Shown here piece after piece: positions 8,495 to 17,755 of a stretch of DNA of 64,000 bases. Below the pieces are notes generated by a model. The model was not told the DNA's origin, searched no databases, and was given only the letters and a program-made list of their open reading frames with translations. The translations under genes were made by a program, and so were the position numbers. Source of the DNA: Kitasatospora cinereorecta (lineage in GTDB: Bacteria > Actinomycetota > Actinomycetes > Streptomycetales > Streptomycetaceae); assembly GCF_024172095.1 (NCBI RefSeq), contig NZ_JAMZDX010000002.1, positions 1,240,001 to 1,304,000 of the forward strand, read 5' to 3'. Within the stretch, counting starts at the first letter, position 1; each line of letters opens with the position of its first letter.

Positions 8495-9790
8495 CTACTG
8501 CGTGGCCTGGGTCCACTGCCGGTCGAGGAAGGCGGCGAACTGCTCCGCGGTCTGCTTGCCGTTGATCAGATCCTGCATTCCCAGCGCGGCCTTGTCCACG
8601 ACCCCCGGCGGCAGCGAGCCGTCGCCGCTCTCCACCGTGAAGGCGTTGACGATGCCGTTGCGCTGCACGGCCTGCTGGTAGAGGTCGACCGTGGCCCGGT
8701 ACACCGGACCCATGGTGCTGGGCGGGGTGTAGCCCTTGATGGCGATGATGGAGCCGTCCGCCTTGACCGAGGCGTCCAGGTTCTCCTTGTCCTCCATGAA
8801 GGCCGCGGCCCACTTCTTGGCGAGCGCGACGTCCGGGGCCTTGGAGGAGACCGACAGGCCGCCCCCGGTGTAGGCCGGGACGACCAGCTTCCCGCTGTCG
8901 GTCGGCCAGGCGAACACGCCCACGCCGAACGCGGGCGGCTTGGCGTCCGCGGAGGCGGCGAACCAGGAGCCCATCGGATACATGGCGCCCTTGTCGTCCC
9001 GGAACGCCTGCTCGGTGTCGGCGTACGAGCGCGACAGGCCGGCGGGGTCGATGTAGCCGGCGGCGGCGAGCGCGGACACCTTGCGGACGGCTCCGACGAA
9101 GAGCGGGTCGGCGAACGTGGTCCGGCCGGCGGAACGGTCGGCCAGCCAGGACGGGTGCCCGGCGTAGACGTCGGTGCCGACGTCGGCGATCAGCGGGTAC
9201 ATGTCGGCCCAGGTGTCCTGGCCGCCGCCGCCCACGACGAAGGGGTTGATGCCTTTTGCCTTGAGCGCCTTGGCGTCGTCGACCAGTTGGGCGTACGTCG
9301 ACGGCGGGCCGCTGATCCCGGCCCGGGCGAAGTCGGCCTTGTTGTAATAGACGAGCGGCGTCGGCTGGGTGTTGTACGGCAGCACATATTCCTTGCCGGC
9401 GATCGGATTGGCTTTCGGTACGACGTAGTCGGCGAGTTCGTCGGCGGTCCACGGGGCGAGCTTGCCGGCCTGGGCGAAGCCGTCCGGCTTCACCGCGATC
9501 ATGATGTCCGGCAGCTGGCCGGAGGCGTCGAGCTGCTTGGCGTAGGCGGTGCGGTCGACCGTGGGGGCGACCAGCTTCTTGATCGTCACGCCGGGCACCT
9601 TGGCGGACGCCCGGGCGATGGCCGCGTCCCAGTAGGAGGCGTTGAGGTTGGGCGTCTCGAAGGTGAGGAACGTCAGTGTCGTCCGCCCGCCCGCGGCGCC
9701 GGGTCCTGTCGCACCGCCGCCGACCGCGCAGCCCGCGAGGACTGCGGCCGCGACCAGGGTGAGAGCGCCGTGGAGCGCGATCTTGCGCAT
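8495..9790 (-). CDS. Extracellular solute-binding lipoprotein (CUT1 sugar importer)
   Basis: The 431-residue product has a lipoprotein signal peptide (hydrophobic core LTLVAAAVLAGC, lipobox LAGC near residue 20). It has the family-1 binding-protein fold: LTFLTFETPNLNASYWDAAI at the start, YVLPYNTQPTPLVYYNKADF in the hinge region and FRDDKGAMYPMGSWF further on. After export it would bind a mono- or oligosaccharide and deliver it to the permease pair encoded downstream. It is the first gene of the leftward operon ending in the Gfo/Idh gene. The ligand is not deducible. Given the neighbouring pathway, a uronate, aldonate or deoxy-sugar glycoside is plausible. Confidence 0.9.
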   Translation of the reverse strand: MRKIALHGALTLVAAAVLAGCAVGGGATGPGAAGGRTTLTFLTFETPNLNASYWDAAIARASAKVPGVTIKKLVAPTVDRTAYAKQLDASGQLPDIMIAVKPDGFAQAGKLAPWTADELADYVVPKANPIAGKEYVLPYNTQPTPLVYYNKADFARAGISGPPSTYAQLVDDAKALKAKGINPFVVGGGGQDTWADMYPLIADVGTDVYAGHPSWLADRSAGRTTFADPLFVGAVRKVSALAAAGYIDPAGLSRSYADTEQAFRDDKGAMYPMGSWFAASADAKPPAFGVGVFAWPTDSGKLVVPAYTGGGLSVSSKAPDVALAKKWAAAFMEDKENLDASVKADGSIIAIKGYTPPSTMGPVYRATVDLYQQAVQRNGIVNAFTVESGDGSLPPGVVDKAALGMQDLINGKQTAEQFAAFLDRQWTQATQ

Positions 9791-10047
9791 CGGATCGGTT
9801 CCTTCCCGGGCGGGAACAATGCCGAGGGCGATAATTCAAAATGAGACTTTTCACAGCCTGCCCTCGGCGGCAGTAACGCACAGTTTCGGCGAGCGGGTCA
9901 AGGCTGCTATATCCGAGTGGACGGCCCGTTTCCATTTATGCCGGCTACCGGATATCGGATGGCCGCGGTGGGCGGTGGCACCGGGCTGCCGGCCGGATGA
10001 GAATGGCAGCTGAGCACAAGGGGGCCGTCCGTCACGGGAGGTCCGCG
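9791..10047. promoter_or_regulatory. Divergent promoter region, binding protein / SpoIIE phosphatase
   Basis: This 257-bp gap separates two divergent genes. It has an unusually AT-rich stretch around 9828-9855 (ATAATTCAAAATGAGA), which probably includes the promoter of the leftward sugar-uptake operon. Two similar elements, CTATATCCGAG near 9907 and the reverse-oriented CCGGATATCGG near 9948, sit on the phosphatase side and could be a split regulator site. I see no other gene in it. Confidence 0.35.
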
Positions 10048-12486
10048 ATGCCCCGTCCCGCCCGATCGGGGGCCGCCGACGGGCCGCCGGTGGACCTGCT
10101 GGACACCGCCACCGCGGTGGTGGACGGCGAGGGCGTGGTGGTCGCCTGGTCGGAGGCCGCCGAGCGCCTGCTCGGCCACCGCGCCGCGGAGGTTCTCGGC
10201 CGGCCGGCCGCTGCGCTGCTCGCCCGGGACGAGGACGGCGGGCCGGACCTCCCGGACAGCTCCGACACGACCGGGACGGTCCGGGTCCGCCACCGGGACG
10301 GGCGGACGCTCACCCTGGGACTGCAGGTCGACGCCCTCACCGACCTCTCCGGCGAGCGGCGCTGGCAACTGGCCGCCGTCGACCTGGCCCGGGCGCCGTG
10401 GTGGGAGGTCAGCCGCTCGGTGCTGGAGCGGTTCCTGACCCGCTCGCCGTACGGGATCGCCGTGCTGGACACCGATCTGCGCTACGTCTGGCTGAACCGG
10501 GCCCTGGAGGAGATGGCTGGCGTCGGCATGGAGCAGCGGCTCGGCCGGACGATGGGCGAGGTGCTGCCGAAGCTGTCCCCGAACCGGCTGGAGTCGGTGA
10601 TGCGCCAGGTCCTGGAGACCGGCGTACCGGTGCTCGACTTCGAATACCGCGGTCACGTCCCGGCCGATCCAGACCGGGAGCACACCTTCTCGACGTCCTT
10701 CCTGCGCCTGGACGACGCCGACGGGCGGGTCATGGGCCTGTGCTACATGGGCGTCGACATCACCGAACGCCGCCGCACCCGCGAGCGGCTGACCCTGCTC
10801 ACCGACTCCGGCGCCAGGATCGGCACCACCCTGGACTTCACCGTCACCGCCGACGAACTGGTCGAGGTCGCCGTCCCCCGGCTGGCCGACGTCGCGGTGC
10901 TGGACCTCTTCGACGCCGTCCTGCGCGGCGAGGAGCCCGGCTACCTGACCGACCCCGTCGCCTCCCTCGTCCGGATGGCGCACCGGTCGACCCGCACGGG
11001 CAACCCGGACCTGGTCGGAGTGGTCGGGCGCGCGCCGGGCTACTCGATCTCCTCGCCCATGGCCAGGTGCCTGACCGAGGGCGTGCCCCTGCTGGAGACC
11101 GACCTCGCCGGCGAGGAGCCGGCCTGGCTCCTCGAGGACCCGGCCCGCCGGGAGACGGTCGAGCGCTGGGGAGTGCGGTCGCTGATCGTGCTGCCGGTCC
11201 GCGCCCGCGGTGTCGTGCTCGGCCTCGCGGTCCTGCTCCGCCTGAGCACCTCGGAGCCGTTCGAACCCGAGGACGTCTCGCTGGCCGAGGAGCTGGTCTC
11301 CCGGGCCGCCGTCTGCCTGGACAACGCCCGGCGCTACACCCGGGAGCGGCACGCCGTCCTGGCCCTGCAACGCAGCCTGCTCCCGCAGGCGGTCCCCGCG
11401 CCGTCCGGCCTGGAGGTCGCCCACCGCTACCGGCCGGCCCACGCCGCCGGTGTGGGCGGGGACTGGTACGACGTGATCCCGCTCTCCGGGGCCCGGGTGG
11501 CCCTGGTCGTCGGGGATGTCACCGGGCACGGCATCGAGTCGGTCGCCGCCATGGGCCGGCTGCGCACCGCCGTGCACACCCTGGCCGACCTCGACCTGCC
11601 CCCTGACGAGCTGCTGGCCCACCTCGACGACCTGGTGCTGCGCCTGGTCGACGAGCAGCCGGCCGGCCGCACCGGCGGTGCCGGGGCCGCGGCCCTGGGC
11701 ACCACCTGCCTCTACGTGGTCTACGACCCGGTGGCACGCCGGTGCAGCGTGGCCCGGGCCGGTGCGCTGCCGCCGGCCGTGGTCGCCCCGGACGGCGCGG
11801 TGACGTTCCCCGAGCTGCCGGCCGGACCGCCGCTGGGCATCGGGGCGCTGCCGTTCGAGGCGGGCGAGTTCGACCTGCCGGACGGCGCCCTGCTCGCGCT
11901 GTTCACCGACGGCCTGCTGCTCGGCTACAGCTCGGACGCGGACCGGGCGATGGAGCGGCTGCGCCACGTACTGGCCGATGCCGGGCCGGGGCCGGAGGGC
12001 GCCTGCGACGCCCTGTTCGCCGCACTGCGGCCGAGCAGCCACAGCGACGACGTCGCGCTGCTGGTGGCCCGTGCGCAGGGTCTGGCGCAGGGCCAGGTGG
12101 CCGAGTGGAACCTGCCGGCCGCCCCGTCGGTCGTGGCCGAGTCCAGGTCCCTGACCGTCGGGGCGCTGGCCGCCTGGGGCCTGGAGCACCTCGCCTTCAC
12201 CACCGAACTGGTGGTCAGCGAACTGGTGACCAACGCCATCCGCTACGGCGCCGAGCCGATCACCTTGCGGCTGGTCCGGCACTCCGTGCTGATCTGCGAG
12301 GTCTCCGACGGCAGCAGTACCTCGCCGAGGCTACGGCATGCTCGCACCACCGACGAGGGCGGGCGCGGCCTGTTCCTGATCGCCCAGCTCACCCACCGCT
12401 GGGGCACGCGCTACACCGGCAACGGCAAGACCATCTGGACCGAACAGCTGCTGACCGGCGAGAACGACGAGTCCTGGCCGCCGTGA
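10048..12486 (+). CDS. PAS-PAS-GAF-SpoIIE (PP2C) phosphatase with C-terminal anti-sigma-type ATPase domain
   Basis: This 812-residue signalling protein contains, in order: a PAS-like domain (about 15-110), a second PAS domain (about 125-245, ending in the linker GVDITERRR), a GAF domain (about 255-435), a SpoIIE PP2C domain (about 455-680) and an RsbW-like HATPase (about 690-805). The PP2C metal-site motifs are GVGGDWYDVIPL, VVGDVTGHG and LFTDGLL. The HATPase has the N-box VVSELVTNAIRYG and G-box GGRGLFLI. Such fused proteins act in partner-switching control of sigma factors, dephosphorylating and phosphorylating anti-sigma antagonists. ATG 10048 is chosen for GGGAGG six bases upstream; an upstream ATG at 9997 lacks a site. 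No partner genes are adjacent. Confidence 0.9.
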   Translation: MPRPARSGAADGPPVDLLDTATAVVDGEGVVVAWSEAAERLLGHRAAEVLGRPAAALLARDEDGGPDLPDSSDTTGTVRVRHRDGRTLTLGLQVDALTDLSGERRWQLAAVDLARAPWWEVSRSVLERFLTRSPYGIAVLDTDLRYVWLNRALEEMAGVGMEQRLGRTMGEVLPKLSPNRLESVMRQVLETGVPVLDFEYRGHVPADPDREHTFSTSFLRLDDADGRVMGLCYMGVDITERRRTRERLTLLTDSGARIGTTLDFTVTADELVEVAVPRLADVAVLDLFDAVLRGEEPGYLTDPVASLVRMAHRSTRTGNPDLVGVVGRAPGYSISSPMARCLTEGVPLLETDLAGEEPAWLLEDPARRETVERWGVRSLIVLPVRARGVVLGLAVLLRLSTSEPFEPEDVSLAEELVSRAAVCLDNARRYTRERHAVLALQRSLLPQAVPAPSGLEVAHRYRPAHAAGVGGDWYDVIPLSGARVALVVGDVTGHGIESVAAMGRLRTAVHTLADLDLPPDELLAHLDDLVLRLVDEQPAGRTGGAGAAALGTTCLYVVYDPVARRCSVARAGALPPAVVAPDGAVTFPELPAGPPLGIGALPFEAGEFDLPDGALLALFTDGLLLGYSSDADRAMERLRHVLADAGPGPEGACDALFAALRPSSHSDDVALLVARAQGLAQGQVAEWNLPAAPSVVAESRSLTVGALAAWGLEHLAFTTELVVSELVTNAIRYGAEPITLRLVRHSVLICEVSDGSSTSPRLRHARTTDEGGRGLFLIAQLTHRWGTRYTGNGKTIWTEQLLTGENDESWPP

Positions 12487-12520
12487 CCGCGGTGGCGGGC
12501 GGTGGTTCCGGAACGCGAGT

Positions 12521-12569
12521 GCGGCCGGTGGGCTCGTCGTCGGCTTGGAGCCGCGAGCCCACCGGCCGC
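12521..12569. terminator. Bidirectional stem-loop terminator
   Basis: A perfect 16-bp inverted repeat (arms 12521-12536 and 12554-12569, starting GCGGCCGGTGGGCTCG) with a 17-nt loop lies between two convergent genes, the SpoIIE phosphatase and the secreted NEW3-domain protein. There is no U-tract, as is usual in streptomycetes. The remainder of the 207-bp gap shows no gene. Confidence 0.8.
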
Positions 12570-12693
12570 TGTCGAAGGGCGGCGAGGGGGTGCCGCCCGT
12601 CGACCCGGGCCCGGTGTGCAGGGGTTGGGGCTACCGGGCCCGGAGCATCGGGTCAGCCGATGGCGTCCGGGGCGGTCCAGCCGCCGGGCCGGA

Positions 12694-15519
12694 TCACTGC
12701 CCCGGGTCGCTCGGCCCGTGGTTCAGGAACACGTTCGGCTCGGTGGCGGTCGCCGTCGGGGAGGGGGCGGCCAGGGTGATCTGGGCGATCGCCTCGGAGG
12801 AGAACTGCGGGCCCTGGTAGGTGGCCTGGACGGGCAGGGAGTAGCCGCCGAGGGTGGCGTCCCCGGGCGGGGTGACGGTCCAGGTGGCGGTGACGGTCTG
12901 GCCGGGCTTGACGTTGGGGAACTTGTTGCGCGAGGTCGCCACGGCGGTCCAGCCCTTGGGGGCTGCCAGGTTGAGCCGGAGGTCCTTGAGCGTGGTGGTG
13001 CCGTGGTTGGTGTAGGTGGTGGTCACGGTGGTGGCGGTGCCGGGGGAGGTGGCGGCGGGCGCGTCGATGGTGACCGGGGCGGAGACCTTCTGCGGAGTGC
13101 TGTAGGTGATGATGCGGATCTGGGCGCTCGAGCCGGCGGGCCCGGTCGCCCGGTAGCTGATGGTCTGGTCGCCGGCGGCGAGGGTCGCCGAGCCCTGCGC
13201 GGTGACGGTGTTGAGCACGTGCTGGGTGTGGTCGTACACCTTCGCGGTGCCGGTGCCGTCGGTGACCAGGGTGGCGCCCTTGGGCACGGTGACGGGATAG
13301 GTCACGGTCTTGCCGCCCACCGTGAACGAGGGGTTGGTGACGCTTCCCTTCGAGGCCAGCAGCTTGAACTGCAGGGGCTGCGCCTGGTGGGTGTTGGTGT
13401 ACGTCCAGTCGGTCGGCCGGCCGTCGTTCGGCGCGCTCAGCGCGTCCTTCTGGTAGTCGACGTTGTAGAGGTTCCACTCCTTGCCCGGCACCGTGTTCTC
13501 CAGGTGCCAGTAGGAGTTGGTGTCCTTCATCGCCGTCATCTGCGCGTCGGTGAAGGCGTGGGCGTTGCGGGCGGCCTCCCACTGCTTCCAGGCCTCCAGC
13601 ACACCGGCCGTGTTGCCGCTGCTGTTGAGGGCGCCCACGCTGGTCTGCAGTCCGGCGCCCGCGTTCCAGGCCGCCATCTGGGACAGCAGCCGTTCCTGGT
13701 CGAGCACCGTGTCGGAGTTGTTGTAGACGACCCAGCCCATCATGTCGGACATGTAGTTGCGCTGGTAGTACGCCTGGTGGCCGATGACCTGCGACCACGG
13801 CGTCCCGTGGAGGCCCTCTCCCCAGCTGACCCGGGCGGTGGCGTCCCAGGTGCCGGGCAGCAGGTTGCTGGCCTCGGAGATGAAGTTGTCGGTGTCCTTG
13901 ATCTGCCGGTACATGCCGTTGACCAGCTTGTTGGTCCCGAAGGTGCCGTAACCCGCCAGGGTGGCGGTCTCCAGGCCGTCGAAGGACATCGACTTGATGC
14001 CGGTGGTGTTGAAGATCTGTGCCAGCCGGCCGGCGATCTCGGGGAGCATCGTCATGCCGGCGTCGAACTGGCTGTAGGCGTACCACTGCATGCGGGCCAG
14101 GTCGGCGCCCGCGGGGTAGGCGGCCGCGGTGGTGCCCCACCCGCCGCGGTTCTTGAGCGTCACCTGGTACTCGTTCGCGGAGCCGTCGACCTTCGTCACC
14201 GCGTCGTATTCCAGCAGTTCGTCGCCGATCCGGATGGCGTCCCCGTTCCCGCCCTTGAAGACGGTGTCGCCGTCGACGTAGACCGTGTCGGACGAGTCGT
14301 CCAGGGGCCGGGTCAGCTTGACCGAGCCCTGGGTCGCCAGGCCCTTGGCGGGTACCGGCTGCACGTACGGGTCGTTGTTGTCGATGGCGTTGGCCAGCGT
14401 GTGCACGCCGACCGACACCCCGTTGGCCGCAGCCGTGCGGGCCAGCCCGGCGGCGCCGGCGTCCGAGCTGCCGAACTGGGAGTTGAACTGGTAGTGCCCG
14501 GTGGACTGCCAGGGGCCCACCGCGTTCGGCAGCGAGTAGACGGTCCGGATCCCGGCCTTCCTGGCGTACTCGCTCGCCTTGGCGGCATTGCCGGTGCTGA
14601 GGTCGTCGAGGACCAGGAAGGACTGCGAGGCCCCCTGCGAGGTCTTCTCCCACTCCCCGTCGATCTTGGTGTGGATCAGGCCCTCGCCGGTCTCGATCCC
14701 GGACAGGGTGCCGAGCACGTTCCCGGGCGCGGAGCCGAACAGGGCGATCTTCGAGCCCTTGATCACCGCGTCGTCGCCGCTCAGCGGCGGCACCGCCACG
14801 TCCGGCTCGTTACCGCCCCACCCCACGTACCGGTGGCGGGTCTTGGTGTAGTCGTAGGTGTACGCCTGGAGGATGCTGCCCCACGTGGTCGGGGCGGCGC
14901 TGAACCAGCCGAACGCCCAGCCCCGGATGGAAGCGTCGGTCTTCGCCGGACCGTCGGTGTAGGTGAGGTTGTCGAACTCGTCGGGCCAGCCGCCGACGCT
15001 CTTGTCGTTGAGCCCGTGGATGCCGATCGCGAAGTCGTTGTCGCGGACCACGCCGACCGTCTCGCCGACGGTCTGGTTGATGGTGGTGGTGATCGGTCCC
15101 CAGAGCAGGGTCTGCACGTCCACGCCCTTGGGGGCGTTGACGCCGGTCACCTCGAGGGTCGCGTAGCCGGACTTGGAGGTGACCTTGACGCCGACCTTGA
15201 TGCCCTTGGCGCCGAAGGTGAAGGTGTAGGTGGACGACGAGGGGTCGAAGGAGAGCGCGGTGGGCAGCTGCTGCCCACCGTCGGCCACCAGCTTGATCAG
15301 CGGCTGCTGGTGGTCGCTGCTGGCGTAGTCGTGGCCGTTGGCGGTGTCCAGCAGGCTGGTGACCGTGCCCGACGGGCTGAGGCCGATCCGCAGGGATCCG
15401 GCCGCGATGGTGAACGGCACGTGGGGGGCGGCCGCCGCCGTGGGCGCGATGCTCGCCGCGATGGCCAGGGTGAGGGCCGCCGTCGCGGCTCTGAGGGCGG
15501 TGTTCCGCTGCTTCTTCAT
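12694..15519 (-). CDS. Large secreted carbohydrate-active-enzyme-like protein with C-terminal NEW3-type domain
   Basis: The 941-residue product has a Sec signal peptide (MKKQRNTALRAATAALTLAI, cut near AAAA-PHVPF). It begins with a beta-rich domain (SLRIGLSPSGTVTSLLDTAN) like the N-terminal sandwiches of alpha-galactosidase or GH101-type enzymes. A probable TIM barrel follows (LVLDDLSTGNAAKASEYARK, SVGVHTLANAID, GIKSMSFDGLETATL, WGEGLHGTPWSQVIGHQAYY); its aspartates and glutamates are candidate catalytic residues. Residues about 800-895 resemble an NPCBM-associated NEW3 domain. I cannot assign a CAZy family. GAGGAATCC precedes ATG 15519. It ends the operon that starts with the binding protein at 20032, so it probably releases the sugar that importer takes up. 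Confidence 0.7.
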   Translation of the reverse strand: MKKQRNTALRAATAALTLAIAASIAPTAAAAPHVPFTIAAGSLRIGLSPSGTVTSLLDTANGHDYASSDHQQPLIKLVADGGQQLPTALSFDPSSSTYTFTFGAKGIKVGVKVTSKSGYATLEVTGVNAPKGVDVQTLLWGPITTTINQTVGETVGVVRDNDFAIGIHGLNDKSVGGWPDEFDNLTYTDGPAKTDASIRGWAFGWFSAAPTTWGSILQAYTYDYTKTRHRYVGWGGNEPDVAVPPLSGDDAVIKGSKIALFGSAPGNVLGTLSGIETGEGLIHTKIDGEWEKTSQGASQSFLVLDDLSTGNAAKASEYARKAGIRTVYSLPNAVGPWQSTGHYQFNSQFGSSDAGAAGLARTAAANGVSVGVHTLANAIDNNDPYVQPVPAKGLATQGSVKLTRPLDDSSDTVYVDGDTVFKGGNGDAIRIGDELLEYDAVTKVDGSANEYQVTLKNRGGWGTTAAAYPAGADLARMQWYAYSQFDAGMTMLPEIAGRLAQIFNTTGIKSMSFDGLETATLAGYGTFGTNKLVNGMYRQIKDTDNFISEASNLLPGTWDATARVSWGEGLHGTPWSQVIGHQAYYQRNYMSDMMGWVVYNNSDTVLDQERLLSQMAAWNAGAGLQTSVGALNSSGNTAGVLEAWKQWEAARNAHAFTDAQMTAMKDTNSYWHLENTVPGKEWNLYNVDYQKDALSAPNDGRPTDWTYTNTHQAQPLQFKLLASKGSVTNPSFTVGGKTVTYPVTVPKGATLVTDGTGTAKVYDHTQHVLNTVTAQGSATLAAGDQTISYRATGPAGSSAQIRIITYSTPQKVSAPVTIDAPAATSPGTATTVTTTYTNHGTTTLKDLRLNLAAPKGWTAVATSRNKFPNVKPGQTVTATWTVTPPGDATLGGYSLPVQATYQGPQFSSEAIAQITLAAPSPTATATEPNVFLNHGPSDPGQ

Positions 15520-15690
15520 GGGGGATTCCTCATCTGGGTGTTGACCGGCGACCCGGCCGGGGTTGGGTGGGGGACGCGCCGAACCTGAGGGGACGGGTGG
15601 GGGAGTTCCCGTCCGGTGGATGTGGTCATCGAAGGTGGGACGGGCCGGCCGGTCCCGGAGCGGCATCGGCCGGGGCCTCCGGCGATCAGG

Positions 15691-16878
15691 TCAGGGGGAC
15701 GGCGGGCCTCCCTTCTGGCCGTCCGCGAAGTAGGCGGCCACCGTCGGGTCCACGGCGGCGACGTCGATCAGTTGTCCGCCGGCCCGGAGCGACATGGTGG
15801 CCGCGTACCCGGCGGCCACCGCCTCGCGGGCCGCGACCGGGGAGGTGACGGTGGCCCCGCCCTCCCGGACGAATCGCAGGAACTCGGCGACCAGCACCGG
15901 GTCGGCGCCGCCGTGGGTGCCGGACGGGGTGTGGACGCGGACCACCACGTCGGCCTCGGCGCGGTAGTCGGAGCGGCGGTTCCAGACCCGGACCTCGGAG
16001 CCCTCGGAGTCGCCGAAGTTCTCCAGCCGCCCCTCGGTGCCGATCACCGTGTAGTTGCGCCAGTAGTCCGGCGTGTAGTGGCACTGCTGGTAGCTGGCGA
16101 ACACGCCGTTGTCGAGCTGCATCTGCATCATGCTCAGGTCCTCGACGTCCACCACCGGGTGGAGGCCGGTGTGGCTGAGCGGCGGCCAGTTGTCGGTCGA
16201 CAGCCACTCGGTCATCCGCTCGCCGCTGCGGTCGCGGCGCGAGGTGATGTCGCCGTAGACCGTCAGCCCGCCCATGGCGTTCACCCGCCGGGTGTAACCG
16301 CCGGCCAGCCAGTGGATGACGTCGATGTCGTGGGCGCCCTTCTGCAGCAGCAGACCGGTGGTGTTGCGCCGGTCGGCGTGCCAGTCCTTGAAGTAGAAGT
16401 CCCCGCCGTGGCCGACGAAGTGGCGGCACCAGACGGCCTTGACCTCGCCGATCGCCCCGCTGTCGATCAGCCGGCGCATGGCCACCACGACCGGCATGTG
16501 CCGCATGTTGTGGCCGACGTACAGCGGCGTCCGGTGCCTGTGGGCGGCCGCGAGCAGTCGGTCGCAACCCTCGGTGGTGATCGCCAGCGGCTTGTCCAGG
16601 AAGACCGGGACGCCGGCCTCGAGGAAGTCCAGGCCGATCTGCTCGTGGGTGTGGTCGGGCGTCAGCACGAACACGCCGTCGAGTCCGGCGTCGAGCAGGT
16701 CGCGGTGGTCCCGGGTGGTCCCCACCCCGCTGCCGAAACGGGTCCCGGCGTTCGCCAGCAGCCGGGGGTCGAGGTCGCAGACGGCGGCGACCAGCGAGCC
16801 CGATCCGGGTCGGTGGGCCAGCTCGGGCAGGTCGCTGCGGTTGCCCAGGCCGATCACGCCGAGCCTGATGTCGTCCAA
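15691..16878 (-). CDS. Gfo/Idh/MocA-family oxidoreductase
   Basis: This 395-residue protein has an N-terminal NAD(P) Rossmann fold (IRLGVIGLGNRSDLPELA) and the family motif FLDKPLAITTEG in the EKP position. The C-terminal domain carries LLLQKGAHDIDVIHWLAGGY with its conserved His/Asp. It lacks the cysteine cluster of the other family member at 5305. Members oxidise, reduce or epimerise sugars or cyclitols. It lies between the second importer (25 bp after the MalG-type gene) and the secreted NEW3-domain protein, so it likely processes the imported sugar in the cytoplasm. Confidence 0.88.
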   Translation of the reverse strand: MDDIRLGVIGLGNRSDLPELAHRPGSGSLVAAVCDLDPRLLANAGTRFGSGVGTTRDHRDLLDAGLDGVFVLTPDHTHEQIGLDFLEAGVPVFLDKPLAITTEGCDRLLAAAHRHRTPLYVGHNMRHMPVVVAMRRLIDSGAIGEVKAVWCRHFVGHGGDFYFKDWHADRRNTTGLLLQKGAHDIDVIHWLAGGYTRRVNAMGGLTVYGDITSRRDRSGERMTEWLSTDNWPPLSHTGLHPVVDVEDLSMMQMQLDNGVFASYQQCHYTPDYWRNYTVIGTEGRLENFGDSEGSEVRVWNRRSDYRAEADVVVRVHTPSGTHGGADPVLVAEFLRFVREGGATVTSPVAAREAVAAGYAATMSLRAGGQLIDVAAVDPTVAAYFADGQKGGPPSP

Positions 16879-16903
16879 GACGATGTCCTTTCGGAGGTGT
16901 TGA

Positions 16904-17755
16904 CTAGCCCTTGCTGCCGGTGAAGGCGATGCCCTGGATGAAGTGCCGCTGCAGGAGGACGAAGGCGACGATCATCGGCGCGGTGGCCATCAGCGAGCCG
17001 GCCATCAGCACCGAGTAGTCGGTGAAGTGCTCGCCCTGGAGGGTGGCGAGGCCGGCGGAGAGGGTCATCTTCTGCGGGTCGGTGTTGATCACCAGCGGGT
17101 ACATCAGGTCGTTCCACGACCACAGGGCGGTCAGAATGGTGAGCGCCAGCAGGCCGGGCCTGGCCAGCGGGAGTGCGATGCGCCAGAAGATCTGCCACGG
17201 GTTGGCGCCGTCCAGCCGGGCGGCCTCCTCGACGTCGTGGGGCAGCGCCATGAAGAACTGGCGGAGCAGGAAGGTGCCGAAGGCACTGAACATCCCGGGG
17301 ACGATCAGGCCCTGGAGGGAGTTGAGCCAGCCGAGGCTCTGGATGATCTCGTACTGCGGGATCAGGAAGACCAGGGCCGGGACCATCAGGACGGACAGGA
17401 ACAGTCCGAACAGCAGCGCGCTGCCGCGGAAACGCATCCGGGCGAAGGCGTAGCCGGCCATCGCGCAGAAGACCACCTGGGCCGCGGTCCGTCCTGCCGT
17501 CATCAGCACGGTGTTGAGGAACATCCGCCCGAACGGCAGGGACTCGAACACCTTGGAGAAGTTCGACCACTCCCAGTGGTGCGGCAGCAGGGTCGGCGGC
17601 AGCTGGGTGGTTTCGGCGAACGGCTTGAGGGCGGTCACGACCTCCCACAGGAACGGGCCGACCATCAGGACCGCCCCGGCGATCAGCACCGTGTGGGTGG
17701 CCACCGACTGGGCCAGGTGCCGTGGGGCACGGGAGCGGGGCTGGGTTTCAGACAT
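16904..17755 (-). CDS. Carbohydrate ABC transporter permease, MalG type
   Basis: The 283-residue permease begins MSETQPRSRAPRHLAQSVATH and has six hydrophobic helices. The EAA loop HDVEEAARLDGANPWQIFWR lies about residues 185-205, before IALPLARPG. It ends LQRHFIQGIAFTGSKG, the typical MalG-like C-terminus. Its start overlaps the end of the MalF-type gene by eight bases. It pairs with that permease and the binding protein encoded at 18725. No ATPase gene accompanies it. Confidence 0.92.
   Translation of the reverse strand: MSETQPRSRAPRHLAQSVATHTVLIAGAVLMVGPFLWEVVTALKPFAETTQLPPTLLPHHWEWSNFSKVFESLPFGRMFLNTVLMTAGRTAAQVVFCAMAGYAFARMRFRGSALLFGLFLSVLMVPALVFLIPQYEIIQSLGWLNSLQGLIVPGMFSAFGTFLLRQFFMALPHDVEEAARLDGANPWQIFWRIALPLARPGLLALTILTALWSWNDLMYPLVINTDPQKMTLSAGLATLQGEHFTDYSVLMAGSLMATAPMIVAFVLLQRHFIQGIAFTGSKG

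Noticed and set aside
12502..15588. A 1,000-codon rightward frame opposite the secreted NEW3-domain protein
   Set aside because: Composition is dominated by Gly, Val, Arg without fold-like pattern, and the minus strand has a signal peptide, ribosome site and family-like domains.
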